From Casuarina equisetifolia (taxonomy: Eukaryota; Streptophyta; Magnoliopsida; Fagales; Casuarinaceae): a stretch of 64,000 nt of DNA. Location of the stretch: contig CM052358.1 of the NCBI GenBank assembly GCA_028551475.1, positions 13,995,938 through 14,059,937 of the forward strand, written 5' to 3'. The notes beneath the pieces were generated by a model that was not told the origin of the DNA, searched no databases, and worked only from the letters and a program-made list of their open reading frames with translations. Both the position numbers and the translations under genes were made by a program. Shown one piece after another: positions 23,994-36,908 of this stretch (its first letter is position 1; each line of letters opens with the position of its first letter).

Positions 23994-26900
23994 TTGTAGC
24001 ATGACAGAATGGACTTAAGTAAGGGGGGAGAAAGGGGATATGGCTTGAGAAAGCAGACAAACTCGCTGAAAGAGAGAGAAGAGGAAAATTGGGGAAAATA
24101 TCATTATAAAAGGGAATAAATAAATAAATAAAAAGGGAAGCTATGGAGGCTAAGCTATCAATCCTTTTATCCTAAGAGAAATAATTTGCGAGCTAATCCA
24201 ACGAAGAAGTCGTTGTCGTTTTCATGGAAGAAACTCTAATTTGAACAATCGACTTTGTCATTTACCTATCAACGATCTGAAATAAATTTCAAAATGTTCC
24301 ATGGAATAGGAGATAACGTAGAGCTAATGTCGATGGGTCTTTTAAAATGGCAGACTGGATAAGGTTGTCCATGAATGAATCTTGGCTTCTTTATGTATGT
24401 CTGAATTCCCACCAATTAAAAGGTACGCAGGGACGGAATATACGCTGATCGACTGCTTCCTACATCGTTGCTGCGGTCAAATCTCTTCCTCAATGTCCAA
24501 TTTCAACTACTTTAAAAAAAGCTGCACCTACCTCATGATTCACGCCCCATGATGTTTTTATATGCACACCTTATATGTTGTTGTTGTGTTGTTGTTGTTC
24601 AGTGGAGACCACCCACGCCACATCCTTTTCTTCTCTGTCTCTCTCTCCCTCTCCATCTCTCGTTTTTTATTTGGATAAATCAAAATCACCAACGAAAAAT
24701 AAGAATGGAACTTCCTTCCATGTGGGTCTGGGCTTTGGTTGTGCAAATTCATTAGCTAACGCCCAATACAGTATTTCTGAATCGAGACATCACCTGCTTG
24801 ACAAAATTGTCGTAGCGTCGACAGGTGCCTACTTAAGCCTATGGCCCGGATAGCAAATACGCAGTTAGGCAGGCCTAGTTCTCAAAGTGGCCCTAAAGTT
24901 AGAAGCTCGAGAAGGTACTTCACTCGATCTGGTGCAAAGTGGTGCTTAGATGAGCTTTAACCTATGTCTCTGACGTTTTTCTTATAATGCACAGCTAATC
25001 GTAAGAAAAAAGGGTTTGACTAGGTAATTATCCAGTTAGATTAAGTAGTTGGCTAGTTATAATAGCTTGATATTACATATATGATTTCTATTTGAAGAAT
25101 ATGCGAATCCATTCAACTATCAAGGAGGAAGATAAAAAAATCAAATAAAAAGTTTGACTATCAAGGAAGGGGACAGGTGGGATGTTATAGATGTGATTTC
25201 TATCATTGAAAATATGCTAATCCATTAGATTATTAAGAAAGAAGATAAGAAATTCAAAATAAAAGACGGATCAAGTGTCAACTTAATTACTAGTTTATAT
25301 TGATATTAGCCGTGTGGCAAAGTTTGTTACTAGTAGAATATTATTCAAATTAGGTTAGATACTAGTATTTAAAACTATGAACCATTATTATAAAAGGTAG
25401 TTTTGGAATTGATATGTTACATTTTAAACAAAAGGTAATCTCTTAACTACAATTGTTACAACGGGCCAATTAGTTCAGCCAATATAAATTTGAGATAAGC
25501 CATATCAAAGGAGGTCATTCATTACTTCCTTAAAAACCTAGTTGTTACTTGGTACTATCTTTCAACTTTGATTAAAACTAAATCAACCCGAATGAGCTCC
25601 AATCAATGCCTTAGCTTACTTATGTATTCTGAAAATCAGCCACTCAACGATCTGTGCAGGCTCAACTTGAATTTTACAAGAACTGAAATCATCCTTGCAG
25701 GCTCGTTATAAGAATTCGGAACATGTTAGTGGATGATGTTAGATCTGACGCCAGACATCGATAGATAGCAAAGCTTAGCTGGGACCTTATCCCCACAGAA
25801 TTTTGTAGAATCTTGATACTCCAAGGAGTGCGCACCACATTTGAACGGCCCCCATTGATTACGAAGTCATTGCCTAAAATATTAACAACATAATATATCA
25901 TTGCTTTTAACAGGTCTGATTTTTTTACGGCAAAATGAAAGCATATTCTCCACAATTATGTCGACGCAAGTTGAGTTTATAAAGTAGAGGAAGCTATCCG
26001 ATTCATAGACCCCCCTGGTCTTTTCTCTAAACCTTTGATCGTAAGAAACCAGACACAACTTCGGAAAACCTCATTATCCGTGTCAAACTCCGTTATAACA
26101 TCCATTATTTTTGAGGTTGTTGACTGCTAGTCACGCACTAACCATCTCCTTTGCAATTAAGTAGTAATCATGAAGTGGGGAAGGTTGGCCTTCCACTTGT
26201 ATCAATCACGTGCAAGGAAACATTCTCTGACGTCGGCGCGCAGGTTTTTCCCCCAGGTTCTGGGGACATCCGGGGAGGTCGGTCAACGATATCGGCGCGT
26301 GAGTTATCACAACAGACTATTCCTTCGTCGTCTCCCCCGGGGCCTACGTCACGTGAACTCCCACGTCTTTCACGACTCTCTGTCGGCCGAAGGACTTATC
26401 TCCTTCGACATGGTCCCCGTACGGCTCCGTCGGACCAATGACAAATCGCAATCAGCTTTTCCAAGTACACGATGTAAGCGTTCATGTTTACCACTAGTTT
26501 TACTTTCACCACCACCTGAGACCCCCTTTTACTTTTTCTCTCTCCGGCACAGGATGAACCGAACTTTTCTAAATTAGTAATTAGAGTGGGGAGCAAAATT
26601 CAATGCTGAGTGAGTTCTCGCCATTGTTGCGGGTGGGACTAGCAAAGCACACATGCCAAGTCCGAAGAACAATCATTCCCAAATGGGATTTAGTGTTATT
26701 GGTGCAGCGCCATCATTACATGATAATTGACATTACAGTGGACAAAAAGTAGCCACCTGGTGCATACAAATGTCGCCGTACTTGCATTGAAACATCGTTA
26801 ATCTACCAAACAATTAATGCGTATAAAATAGTAGTTTGGCGTTGGAAATCCAAGATCTAGTCATGATAGCCATAATGCGGTTGATTATCTGAACGACAGC

Positions 26901-28105
26901 ATTTCGGATTAGTGGTTCAAATACCTGGTACACCAAGAGTTCACATGGTCTTCTTGCCAAATTAATTAACATCTTAGTACAAGCTTTGCAACGCACTGAA
27001 AGCAATGCATGTCTATGTAAGTGAAGGCCTAGTTTGCGTACTTAATTAATGTTTTCTAAGCAAATGGGCAGGGAAAAGTATAGCTCTTTATAATTTTGTC
27101 AAATTATTTTCTTGGAATGTAGTTTTCAGCTCAAATCCAATAAACTAATACAATTTAGAAGGCTCCATTCTAGGGAGGATACATTTTTTTTTCTAAAAAA
27201 AGAAAAAGAATGTTTTATTAGGAAGGATACATCATTAGTGCATGAAGGTTTGGGTTTGTAGGTAGAGTGCATCGACTGGATGACTCTAGAATCTCTCCAA
27301 GGGGTAGACTTCTGTTTTGGATGCATGACTGACCCTCCAATGAATGTTAGTTCCAGATAACTCTTCGAGACCAGAAAAAGTAAAGCATGTATAAACAATT
27401 ATTATTGTTATTATTTTCATTTTTTAAGGCCAGCATACCAGCATTCGGAATCTCAAAAGCCAACATGGACGGCAACTTATGACAGGAACGTCATCACCCA
27501 TTTACTTTCTGGTAGACCCAAATTGCCAACTTGATTGGCAACTTGCATTGACGTTTGTTCATTGAATATTTTCAACCCCTATTTTCTCCGTCAAATGCTC
27601 CGACCTCGAGTGAAGCTTTAATTTGTAAGTCTTCCAATTTTTCACCAAGCCAGTAAAATTTTTTGTTAATCTGAACTACGCCAGAGAAGGCAAAGGAAGC
27701 TGAAATCGGTGGTTCTCATTTATTTTCCCCTTATCCTATCAAGTTCCAAAATGGGAACAACATTGAATAGCCCAAGCACCTTTCTTGCATTTTCAGTACC
27801 ACGAGTGTTAAAGTGTTCAGTACGGCAGCCAACTGAGGAGTCTGAACTTGTGAATGTTTGGCGAAGGTGTTGGAATCTTATCCAAATCTTGCTTTGAAAA
27901 TAGCAAATCAGTCAGTAGTATTGTTTACATCTTGTGGGTTGAAATTCCATTCTATTCGAAAGAAGAAGAAGAAATGAGGGATTTTGTACAATCACACGTC
28001 CAGAATATATGAATGGAATCCTTGCTGGAATCGCTGGTAAGAAGTTTCACATTATTTGCCTTTGTAGAATTATTTTTTAAAGAACATATATATCTCAAGC
28101 TACGA

Positions 28106-28140
28106 GCAGCAAGCAACAAGCAACAAGCAGCAAGCAACTG
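28106..28140. repeat. AGCAAC-type short tandem array
   Basis: Repeats of AGCAACA and AGCAGCA units of 7 bases. No coding frame is supported around them. Confidence 0.7.
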
Positions 28141-30691
28141 GAGAGAATCAATTCTTCAAATAAAAATCATTGTTCAACATCACCAACGAATTGGGCAACT
28201 TGTAGTCGTTCTTCAACAGGAAAAATCTTAAAATGGGAGCAGTTACAATAGTCTGGAATAAAGAAAACTCAGCTTTTGGTATTGCTGCTCTTCTTTATCT
28301 TCCATTACTATAATGTCGATTATTATTATAATATTTTAAGAGTTTGGGCCCACTTGCTAATGAAATATCTTAATATTTAAATGGGGTTGATATGCACCAA
28401 GAAGCTTGGAATTTGCCCGTGGTTGTCTAAATTCAATGAAAAGGAGCGGTGGTGAAATCCGCGTCACACCTTCTCATTGTCTAGTTTATAATAATTCTGC
28501 AGGCCACCCAACCCGTATTGCTCTCCTCTCTACGTCGTTTTCATCTCTATTTTCATTTTAATTATCTCCCTGGGTGCACCCATCATCTGCAATATCCTTT
28601 TGGCTTTCGTGACTGACATTTTCTTGGCTAAGTGCCAGCCAAAGTATCATCTTGTAATAAATAAATAAAAATGTAAGCCTTCTATTTTAGAATATCTATA
28701 TAAAGTGTTCTGACCAAAACCGGAACCGCCTGAAAATCTGGGTCCTCTTTTAATATTTCCAGCATTTAAAATATGATACTGGATATATTATTTATTTCCT
28801 TTATCATATTTCGGAATTATTGAATATATAAAATGACCAGTCACTTCTCGACTAACAAAGTCACCGGTTTTATAGCCAATCTGGGAAGGCATTTGAAGGT
28901 CGCCAGTCCCATCAACAGGAAGCTTCGAGGAAATGAAGCACGGTTTACTAAGGTAGCATGAAGTTTTTTTTTTTCCCCCCTTCTTTTCTACCCCTCTCTC
29001 TTCCGAAGCTTCAGAACTTTTACAGGAGTCATTTGAGAAAGGTGGTACAGAGAGCTGGTGCTAGGTGGTGTGAGAATAGAAAAGACGGACAGCAAGTGGA
29101 TGGAGGGTGTGATAGTGGTGGGAGCCAAATTGCCGGTGGGGGAAGGTTCGGTGGGACCCTTGGCCACTGCGGCGAGACGCAGCATAGGGGAAGGCCAATC
29201 TCACGCAAGTCTCGGCTGCTTCTTTTTTTCTGTTTCAACTTGGACTTGCGTGGGGGTCGCCAAAACTATAATATAAAATGTGAAAAATAGTGGGCGACGG
29301 TGATGGAGCTGACGTGTACTCCACCCACCGTTTCCAAAGAAAGGGGGAGAGGATGCGCTCAAGTGGAGGAAGAGAAAGCAAATGCAGAGGAGAACACTGT
29401 ATGCGTCACATCGTGAGCAGGCGGCAAATCCAGAAAACAGCCAAAACCGACGCTGACGAGCGCCGTACCCTTTGGCATCCCACTGGCTGAAAGGGACGCA
29501 CGAACCGCAACTTGGCAGGCCTCACAACACACAAACTCCTTTGGATGGATGCCTTACGCGTTCCTGGCCGCCCCATTCCCTTCCCCAAAGGCTCCTCTCC
29601 TCTCTCTCTCCACCCAAATTTTACAACTTTTAACAAAGTTTACGTTGGCAAGACAATGATTATCTCCACGTCATCCTCATCTAAGCTTATGTTGTTCTAC
29701 TTATCTGAAGCTTTGTTGTTCATAAGCGTACAAAAAGACTCAACACGTTCCGTCTCCTCTGTACTTCAAGAAAGTTCTAACAAGACTGGTGAGGCGAACT
29801 GCTGAACGACTCTAGAATCTTGGCTATTGGAAAAGTTTGAAGAGTTAGGATGCGATGACGCGCCAAGTCGGGTTCATAGTGACCACACTTTAATCAAACG
29901 GGAACAATTTTACCAGATCCAGTTTGGACGGAGCACGATTGGGTAGGCAGTCGTGGACTTCACATGCGAATGGTCATGTCGACTACAAACGCCAAATTAC
30001 AACTCTCGGATGGTCGCCAGGAGAGAGGACCAAGGCATCCCAGTCAATATTTATCAACCAGCTGGAGAGGGCGATGTTGGGATTATCGTCTTGCGCAGTC
30101 CCCCCCCCCCCCCCGAATAAAGAGGAAGCATCGGAGGCATGGCTTCTGCGCCACGTAATTTGGATTCGATAAAAATCAGTACCGGGGGCAGTCAAAGACA
30201 GCCAATAGCAGCACCACATGAAGGCCATAAGCCCCCAAGATTTGGAAATCTCGTTACACTTTTATACACCCGCTGTCACGTGTGATTGGATTTATGATCC
30301 ACTCAGAACTTCTTTTTGTTCTGGCTGTACATACACAGATCCAGACCATTACGGAAATTAAATCTACTTCCTGCGCGTCAAGTATCCAGGAAACAAAAGC
30401 AGAAAACAAAGAGAGAACTATTATTCAGGTCTCACAGCCATAAGTAGATACAAAGCGCAGCAAAACGTTACCGGCAAGCACTCATTTTCCTCTCTTTCTT
30501 TCTAAACAACAAGAAAGAGAGAAATCCTGTGCCGTTGATTGAACAAAATCGCGTTGGAATTCCATTCCAGAAAAGCTAACTCCCAATCAAAGAGAAGGAA
30601 AAAAAAAAAAACTAGCTTATAGAAATATTACAGCATGCTCGCACGTGTGAACCTGAGGTTCACCCCAAACAAAAACGCAGACAAAATACTT

Positions 30692-31533
30692 TCAAATGAA
30701 TAGGGTGAGAAGCTTCGGCTCTCCACCTCCTCCACCATACTGATCTCCCAGACCGCTTTCGAAGCACGTGGTGGTCACCGACTCCTCGGAATTCATGGAC
30801 GGAGTGCCCGGCCGCCGGATCTCGGATTTGCAGACCGATACCTTGCCCTGGAAACTATGGGTTAAGCGGAGATCGAGGCCAGCAGGGTCGCCTGAAGATC
30901 GCTTGCGTTTGGGGGAGACCTTGGGCCAGGGATTCGGGCTGCGGGCTCCGAGGCTCCACATGTCCGAACAAGTGACTTCTTCGGCCTCGGAGGCTTCATC
31001 GGCCGCCGGAGCCGGATCGACCCCTAGAAGTTCCGGCATCGGCCGCAACGTGCCTCCCCGTAGGACGGTCTCGACCGCTGCCTGGCATACGTGCCAGTTG
31101 CCGGTCCACAAAAGTCCAACCGCGCCGTTCACCGGGTTCACGGTCCGTCCACATGCCTCGAACAACAAAGACTGAAATAAAGCTGAAACAGACCACCAAG
31201 GAACAAAGAGAAGAAAGATCAGAACCATCGCTGAGCCGTATGGTAAAATACAACAAAAGAAGCACATATTCCAACTATGGTTTAACTCGTAGTGGTTTCT
31301 GTAGTAAAGATTCCCGTGATTACAGTGGAAAAATGGAGATGATATATACCGGGCCTCCGCGACTCGGGGACGTTGGAGATGAAGGACATGAGGCCGGCGC
31401 GGCCGAAAAACTTGGCAACGAAGACGGTGGCGTGGCCTTGGGCTTCGGGGGTGTCGATCCACTGCAAGCAAGGGCGTAGAATACACGACTCGCTGCACCC
31501 CTTTCGGAGAACTCGGCACCCGTTGCAGCTCAT
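30692..31533 (-). CDS. LOB-domain (LBD) protein, class II, LBD37/38/39 type
   Basis: Two exons: 31350-31533 and 30692-31182, with a 167-base intron (GT at 31349, AG at 31183), phase 1. The product has 224 residues. The zinc-binding block CX2CX6CX3C is at Cys3, 6, 13 and 17 ([15 protein letters not shown]). The GAS block follows ([15 protein letters not shown]), and the intron splits the LOB domain after ESRRP as in this subgroup. Then come [17 protein letters not shown] and a downstream part with [11 protein letters not shown]. The class I leucine zipper is absent, as expected for class II. The basic KRKRSS near the middle could be a nuclear signal. In Arabidopsis, LBD37-39 repress anthocyanin and nitrate-response genes; that role here is inference from type. 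The C-terminal half is more GC-rich than its surroundings. Confidence 0.95.
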
Positions 31534-31733
31534 TTCCTTATGATCAAACTCAGTCCGTGTTTCTCTTTTGTTTTCGTTTCCGTCCCCTCAAAGGAACTGC
31601 TACTCCTCCCTCCAGATAACAAGAATGTAATTTTTTACTTCCAGCTTAGGAAACAGACGTTCGTCAAAGAATCACCGAAGAGAGAGGACGAGAAAGAGAA
31701 AGGAGGTTAAAGCGAGGAGGGAGAACGGGAGAG

Positions 31734-31742
31734 GTATATATA
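31734..31742 (-). promoter_or_regulatory. TATA box of the LBD gene
   Basis: On the - strand CTATATATACC lies about 200 bases upstream of the ATG at 31533, so the leader would be about 170 bases. Inferred from consensus and distance. Confidence 0.6.
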
Positions 31743-32102
31743 GAGGGAAGGGTGAAGAGGAGGAGGGAGAAGAAGGAAATGGAGCTGGGTTGGGTACGCT
31801 AACTATGGTTGGGTTAGTTTGGTAGCGATGTTTGGAGGAGTGTGGTGCGCGCAGGCACACTCCTTTGTTGGGTGCATTGGTCGCGTGTGAGATTCCAAGG
31901 TGCTGGGCAAGAGCGGCTCCGTGTCTCCGCGGGTGGATGTTCCTACACCGTTGGATGCTTCTTTGCCTTTGTTTGTGGATCGGGGGAATTGACAACCTTT
32001 TGCTTTCTCGTCCATGATTTTCGTCGCGTTTTTGCGTATTCAAAAGTTGTAAAGTTGATCGCGTCAGAACTCGGCATCTTTTTTTCTTTTTTTCTTTTTT
32101 TC

Positions 32103-32107
<5 letters not shown>

Positions 32108-32158
<51 letters not shown>
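32108..32158. repeat. (ATT)17 microsatellite
   Basis: Perfect ATT trinucleotide run preceded by a T-rich TTTTTC array, about 370 bases upstream of the LBD TATA box. It produces the poly-Asn and poly-Leu open frames, which are not genes. Confidence 0.95.
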
Positions 32159-34193
32159 TCCTGGGTTTACGCCACGCCATGATGCCATATATTCCGAGTG
32201 GGGGGTTACCAATAAAATATTGGTAGTGGGAGAAAGATATGATTGTTCATCACACTAATCATTGAGGGTTTTTGTGCGAGATCAGGAAACACAACCATGG
32301 TTAGCGGCGGAAGCTCCTAATTCATTATCCTCAATCACAATTGTCTAATCCCCGCTTTACAGTTGATTATGTGATTTGCTCAAACATGGGTCTTCTGGCA
32401 TAATAGCTTCGCAGCGACGCTGTTAATAAGTCGTACGCTTTTGACGTGGAGTACCAAATCCCGTAAGGTTTTTGATCTTTATAATTACTTCCATTAGATA
32501 TCCATCGCAAGCTGACCAAACCCACCAACTGAAACCTCAGCCAGAGGGAAAATAATTATTAAAAATGATGTTTTATCGAGCCTCGGATTGTCAGAGGTCT
32601 GTAAAGCTGGAATTGGATAAAGATTTATGCAAATTAAGCCAAATCCAACACCAGGATTAGATAAGTAATCTATTCTTGTTTAAGCAGAGGAGTCGTTTAT
32701 GTCTGCATATATTTTTTATATAATCATATGCTATGCAAGATGACACGTTAGACTTAACCCAAATTATAGTGCTGATAGTTATCCCAAGCGAGGTCCAGCT
32801 CTGGATGAGCCCAAACTAACCCCTACTAGTCTAACCAATCCAAGCAAAACACAGCTACAGTTCAACAGTCCTTGAGACTTTTGAACGAAAGTTGCACGAT
32901 CTAAAGTGAAAAAGATAATATATAAAAAAAAAAACTCACGTCGGATAGGATTACTACCCTTCATGGAACAAAAGAGAGAAGATAACAAGAATGTGGGGGA
33001 TGAATTGGAAAAGAAAAAAACACTGTAAATCGAAGTGGGTTGCGCTTTTATCCGAGAATAGTTGCACTCAAAACAAGACAAGCCTAGGAAGGTCTAATGG
33101 AATTCTAAGGAAGGCATATCAATTGCTAAAATTACGAAAAGACAGAAAATTACTTTCACCCAGAAGGTGAATAAGATTATAGAATAGTAAAAAAAAAACA
33201 AATTTATCTAAAAATTCTCTTATTAAACATCTTCTCAAGCTTTCAGACCCCAGTACGTCTTACATGGGACTTGCGTAATCACAATGCTAACTCTCAAAAA
33301 GACGATTATCACTAAAAACTTAAATTTTATACTTTATCATTTCAAAGTGATCTAAATAGTAAAAAATACGTGTAACGAAATATTTTTAAGGTGATAACCA
33401 AACGCTAAGAAATAATATTTTTTTAATCAATTATTTAAGTCAAATAGCATATTATAGTAAAAGAATGGAGCCTAAGATTCTTTTATCTTTCCCAAATACA
33501 ATACTAGCATTCCTACCCACATATTGAGAAGCTAAAAAGTCGGAGCAGCCCACAGTAAACTTCATCCAATCAACCATGCCATTTGCTCATATCTTATTCA
33601 ATCAAACCCGCAGGACATCTGAAAAGAACAAGCTTTTCAAACCATGTTGACATTCAAAAATATGCTTAAATGAAGGTAAACCTGGGCACGTTGTATGCGA
33701 GGGAAAAATCATCTGATTGTTCATTCGATGAGGGAAAGTTAGACGTATTGCACCCATAAGAAATAGTGCTTGAGAATTGGGAATCCAAAAGGTCACCGCG
33801 TGGTGACAAAGATAAAGGTGGAGCCTCCATGGGCACTTTAACATTTTGGTTATACCTACCACATGAATTTGGTGAAAAACTCAACAATGAGAGATTGTAA
33901 TAGATAACAATCTGTCCATTGAATCGGTTAGAGCAGCTGAATTTAGTCAGATTTCCATTAGTAGCGGGGATAAAACCTAACTCTAATGTATTTAAATTAC
34001 CACGGGCACTGCTACTGCCACCTTCCCCGCTGCCAACCCCACTATGGAACTCGGACCATCAGGAACAACATGTCGCGTAGGTACACCCACGTTCTTTACG
34101 CACGTTGCACGGTACGTGCGTTAGGATCAGATTTGGATTTGCTTTTACGTTTACAGGGCGCACCAAAGTGCAAATGGACGGTGGAGAGTGAGA

Positions 34194-34221
34194 GGCGTGA
34201 GGCGTGAGGCGTGAGGCGTGA
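34194..34221. repeat. GGCGTGA x4 short tandem array
   Basis: Four exact consecutive GGCGTGA units in non-coding DNA. Confidence 0.9.
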
Positions 34222-35727
34222 ACAGTACGAATCTAAAATTGTCCTAATCAGCACGGATGCGGCATCCTTATCCTCTTCAAAAGCATGACACCTTCCCACT
34301 TGCAGGTTTACTGTCCACCGGTAAAAACAGCCCAAAGAAAAATGAGAGAGAGAGAGAGAGGGCGTTATCAGGTGCAGTGTCGGATATTAAGGCAATACTG
34401 GGAGCTCGCTGGTAATATCAATAAAAAATCACTAATATTAAGGCAAAAAGCTTATACATTTGTCAAATATAGCTGCAGGATAGAAGGTGCGTCAAATGAA
34501 AGGAAGTTCAGTACGATCTTATTGATAAATAAATAACTGACACGGTAAACAAAGCAAAAGCGTAAAAAGCAATTGATTTTCCTAAAGACTGTCTCACTGG
34601 TGATTCTTTTTTTAATTTTTGGTTTTCCCGGCATCATTGGCAAAGCGCATACTTGACACGTGTTCGTAAGTGATTGGCTTAAGCCTACTTAATTAATTGT
34701 CTCAGTTGTGCATACACTAATTATTGGTAGCTTTTGAGCACTATAACACGATGGCAAGGAGTGACAGCCAGTAAGGCAGCATGGTATCTGTTTGTTTATT
34801 GGAATAAAGACTGCCACCTTTTGAAGACTAAGAATAACAAAATACAACAAAAAACCCACGGAGGATCGGCAAAAATTAGGTCAGTCTGCGTAACTAACTT
34901 AATGCCATATCAGCATACACGTAGCCGACCTGAAGTGATGACATTGTGTAAGCATAATCATACGACTAAGGTTTTCCGTAGCAGGGTAGTGGTGATTGTC
35001 TTGCTACGTTCAAAAGCACCTCCGAAGGCCAGTTGGCATTATCAACCACAAGTACGTACCCCAGTTTCCATTAATGGCACTATCACGTTTGCGGTGGAAG
35101 TTGACAAAAGAAGAGTTTCCGGGGACCAGGCCTCCAGTAAAGCAAAGGAGAGCGTTTTATTTTTCTGTGTAAGAACAAGAGAGAATGGAAATCAAATCAT
35201 CAAAAAAACAAAGGCTATATCTTGTAGATTCCGATGTGGGGTCTTTCAATGGGGCAAGTTGGATATGATTGAAGCCAATATCTGTACCGAAATGATGACT
35301 ATACGATCGTCCTATAAGTTTTGGTCCCCAACAGGCATCTCTAGTACAGCATACAAGGTTCGCCGGTCCACCGCAATTAACGTTGATATCTACATAAAGT
35401 TCTGTCTTACAATATTCTCTAACGAGTGGCTGTAATTAACGCTAGCGACATTGACACGAACACAAGCTCTTTGCGCTGATGAGACAGATTGATATTTTCC
35501 TCCTCCCACGATGTGGACAAAAACAAGAAGCATTTCGATCAGTTCCGGGTGGTCCATCCACTTAGGAGAAATAACAAAAGGTTCCAACTCAATGGTGCCT
35601 ATCATGGCCATCGAAACTTCCCATATCAAAATGATAAAGCTAGACCAAGACGGAGATTGATATCTTCCTTCATAAATTACCTTTCCCTGCTTTCTTCCAG
35701 ATCAGGACTGAGACTTTGGACGAAGCC

Positions 35728-35946
35728 ATGGCTCGGTATAGTCCAAGACTGGTTGTGCCCGTTGATGTGAAGAAAAAGCCGTGGGAGCAGAAACTTCCCC
35801 TCCACAACAGGTGGCACCCAGACATACCCCCGGTTGCCGAGGTTAGAGTTGGAGAGATTTTCAGAGTAGAGATGGTGGACTTCAGTGGAGGCCGTATTAC
35901 CCAGGACTTCTCGGTAGAGGACATCAAGCATGCCGAACAATCTATC
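35728..35946 (+). pseudogene. isolated duplicate of formamidase exon 1
   Basis: A 73-codon segment opens with ATG and reads as formamidase exon 1: it carries RLVVPVDVKKKPWEQ, LPLHNRWHPDIPPVAEV and GEIFRVEMVDFSGG, parallel to the intact gene 1.2 kb downstream. It has exactly the same length (219 bases) and phase (0) as the intact exon 1, and it is followed at once by GTGAGT, a strong donor. No second-exon counterpart was found before the intact gene begins at 36909. It may be the remnant of a tandem gene copy, or a working alternative first exon that splices to 37273. There is no stop or frameshift within it. Its last residues (HAEQSI) differ from those of the intact exon (LDLST). Called pseudogene only for lack of other exons. 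Confidence 0.75.
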
Positions 35947-36908
35947 GTGAGTTCCTTGTTTAGCTTTGACTGATGAATTCTCAATTTCTAGTTCGCCAAA
36001 CTCATGCACACTGATGCGAAGCACCCTTATAAGCAAAATTCTCTAAGCAAACGAACATGAGGGCAACAGTAAGATCAGAATCCCGTCTGCAGAAGACGAT
36101 TGCGTAAATTTGAGGTGCCACTCTATTAAATTTGCAAGGGCCGGGTTAACAAATAGAAGACCTGAATCTACAACCACAAATAAATAAGAACGATAGAAGG
36201 GAAACATGTATAAACGAAATAAAGCATGAAACAGGCGTGGAGATTTTCCGGAATTGATCAACTTTTCGTGATCTGTCCCTGGATCAGCATGCTCCATCTC
36301 CTGGTGTCCTTCGCTAGATCTCTTACCGCATCGTTTCCTTAGTGCTTCGCAGTTGAGGTTCTTCTGTAATTGTTAGTTTAATCGTAACATCGGCTTGAAA
36401 CTGCAAACAAAACTTTTTCTGCGTTCTCTCTAATTATTTTATTTAACACGAACTCTTTCGTCGCCACGATCAACATCTTTAAACTGAATGAGTTTGATCC
36501 TTTAAAAAAAGAAAAAGAAAAAGAGCATGGGTCTCTCGGATATGATTAAAAGTTCATATGTTTTCTATCTAAACAGTAATTAGCCACGCAACTTCAATAC
36601 GTGGATAGTCATGGTTGGATTTAGTATTACCAACCATAGGAAAGCAATCGAGGACCATTTGGAAATATTCGTCACTCCTATTTGTCATCTCCAATGGGTA
36701 TAGAGTCTCGCTCCATTTATTGACAAATTTTATTTGAATTCTTTATGTAAATTCGAAAGATCCTCCCCAGCCATAGGAAACCTCTGCAGATCACCATCGT
36801 GTAATGGGATAGTCCCAAATGCAGGGAAGTCAACCTTCCATACCACTCCATAAGCCTGTTAGTCCTGAACAATAATTGCCTACTCTGTGTTCTTCCCCCC
36901 AATCATCC
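35947..36908. other. spacer between the orphan exon and the formamidase gene
   Basis: No exon or other gene signal was found. It presumably contains the formamidase promoter; alternatively it is the intron joining the upstream exon 1 copy to exon 2. Confidence 0.6.

Larger units (their letters stand above)
21367..30691. other. long intergenic spacer, no supported gene
   Basis: About 9.3 kb. The first few hundred bases are the likely SCL32 promoter and leader. No frame shows family motifs; the longest (about 135 codons at 26170-26577) sits in a GC-rich island reported as a finding. The stretch contains an (AT)13 run at 23968-23993, a diverged direct repeat at 25074-25270, a GCAAC-rich array near 28106-28140 and poly(C) near 30100-30113. 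The part near 28950-29650 is purine-rich with poly(T/C) and gives no recognised product. Confidence 0.55.
31760..35727. other. intergenic spacer with microsatellites, no supported gene
   Basis: Promoter side of the LBD gene, then AT-rich DNA. An (ATT)17 run is at 32108-32158 and a 7-base GGCGTGA array at 34194-34221. One frame of about 233 codons without a proper start (34734-35435) is discussed as a finding. No gene family is recognised. Confidence 0.55.

Noticed and set aside
26151-26577. Overlapping 96- and 135-codon frames in the GC-rich island
   Set aside because: High GC alone lengthens open frames; Arg/Ser-rich products without motifs.
30768-31175. 135-codon + strand frame across the LBD gene
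   Set aside because: Antisense shadow of LBD exon 2, whose - strand frame has the LOB domain.
31943-32258. Poly-Asn (-) and poly-Leu (+) frames
   Set aside because: Direct translation of the (ATT)17 microsatellite.
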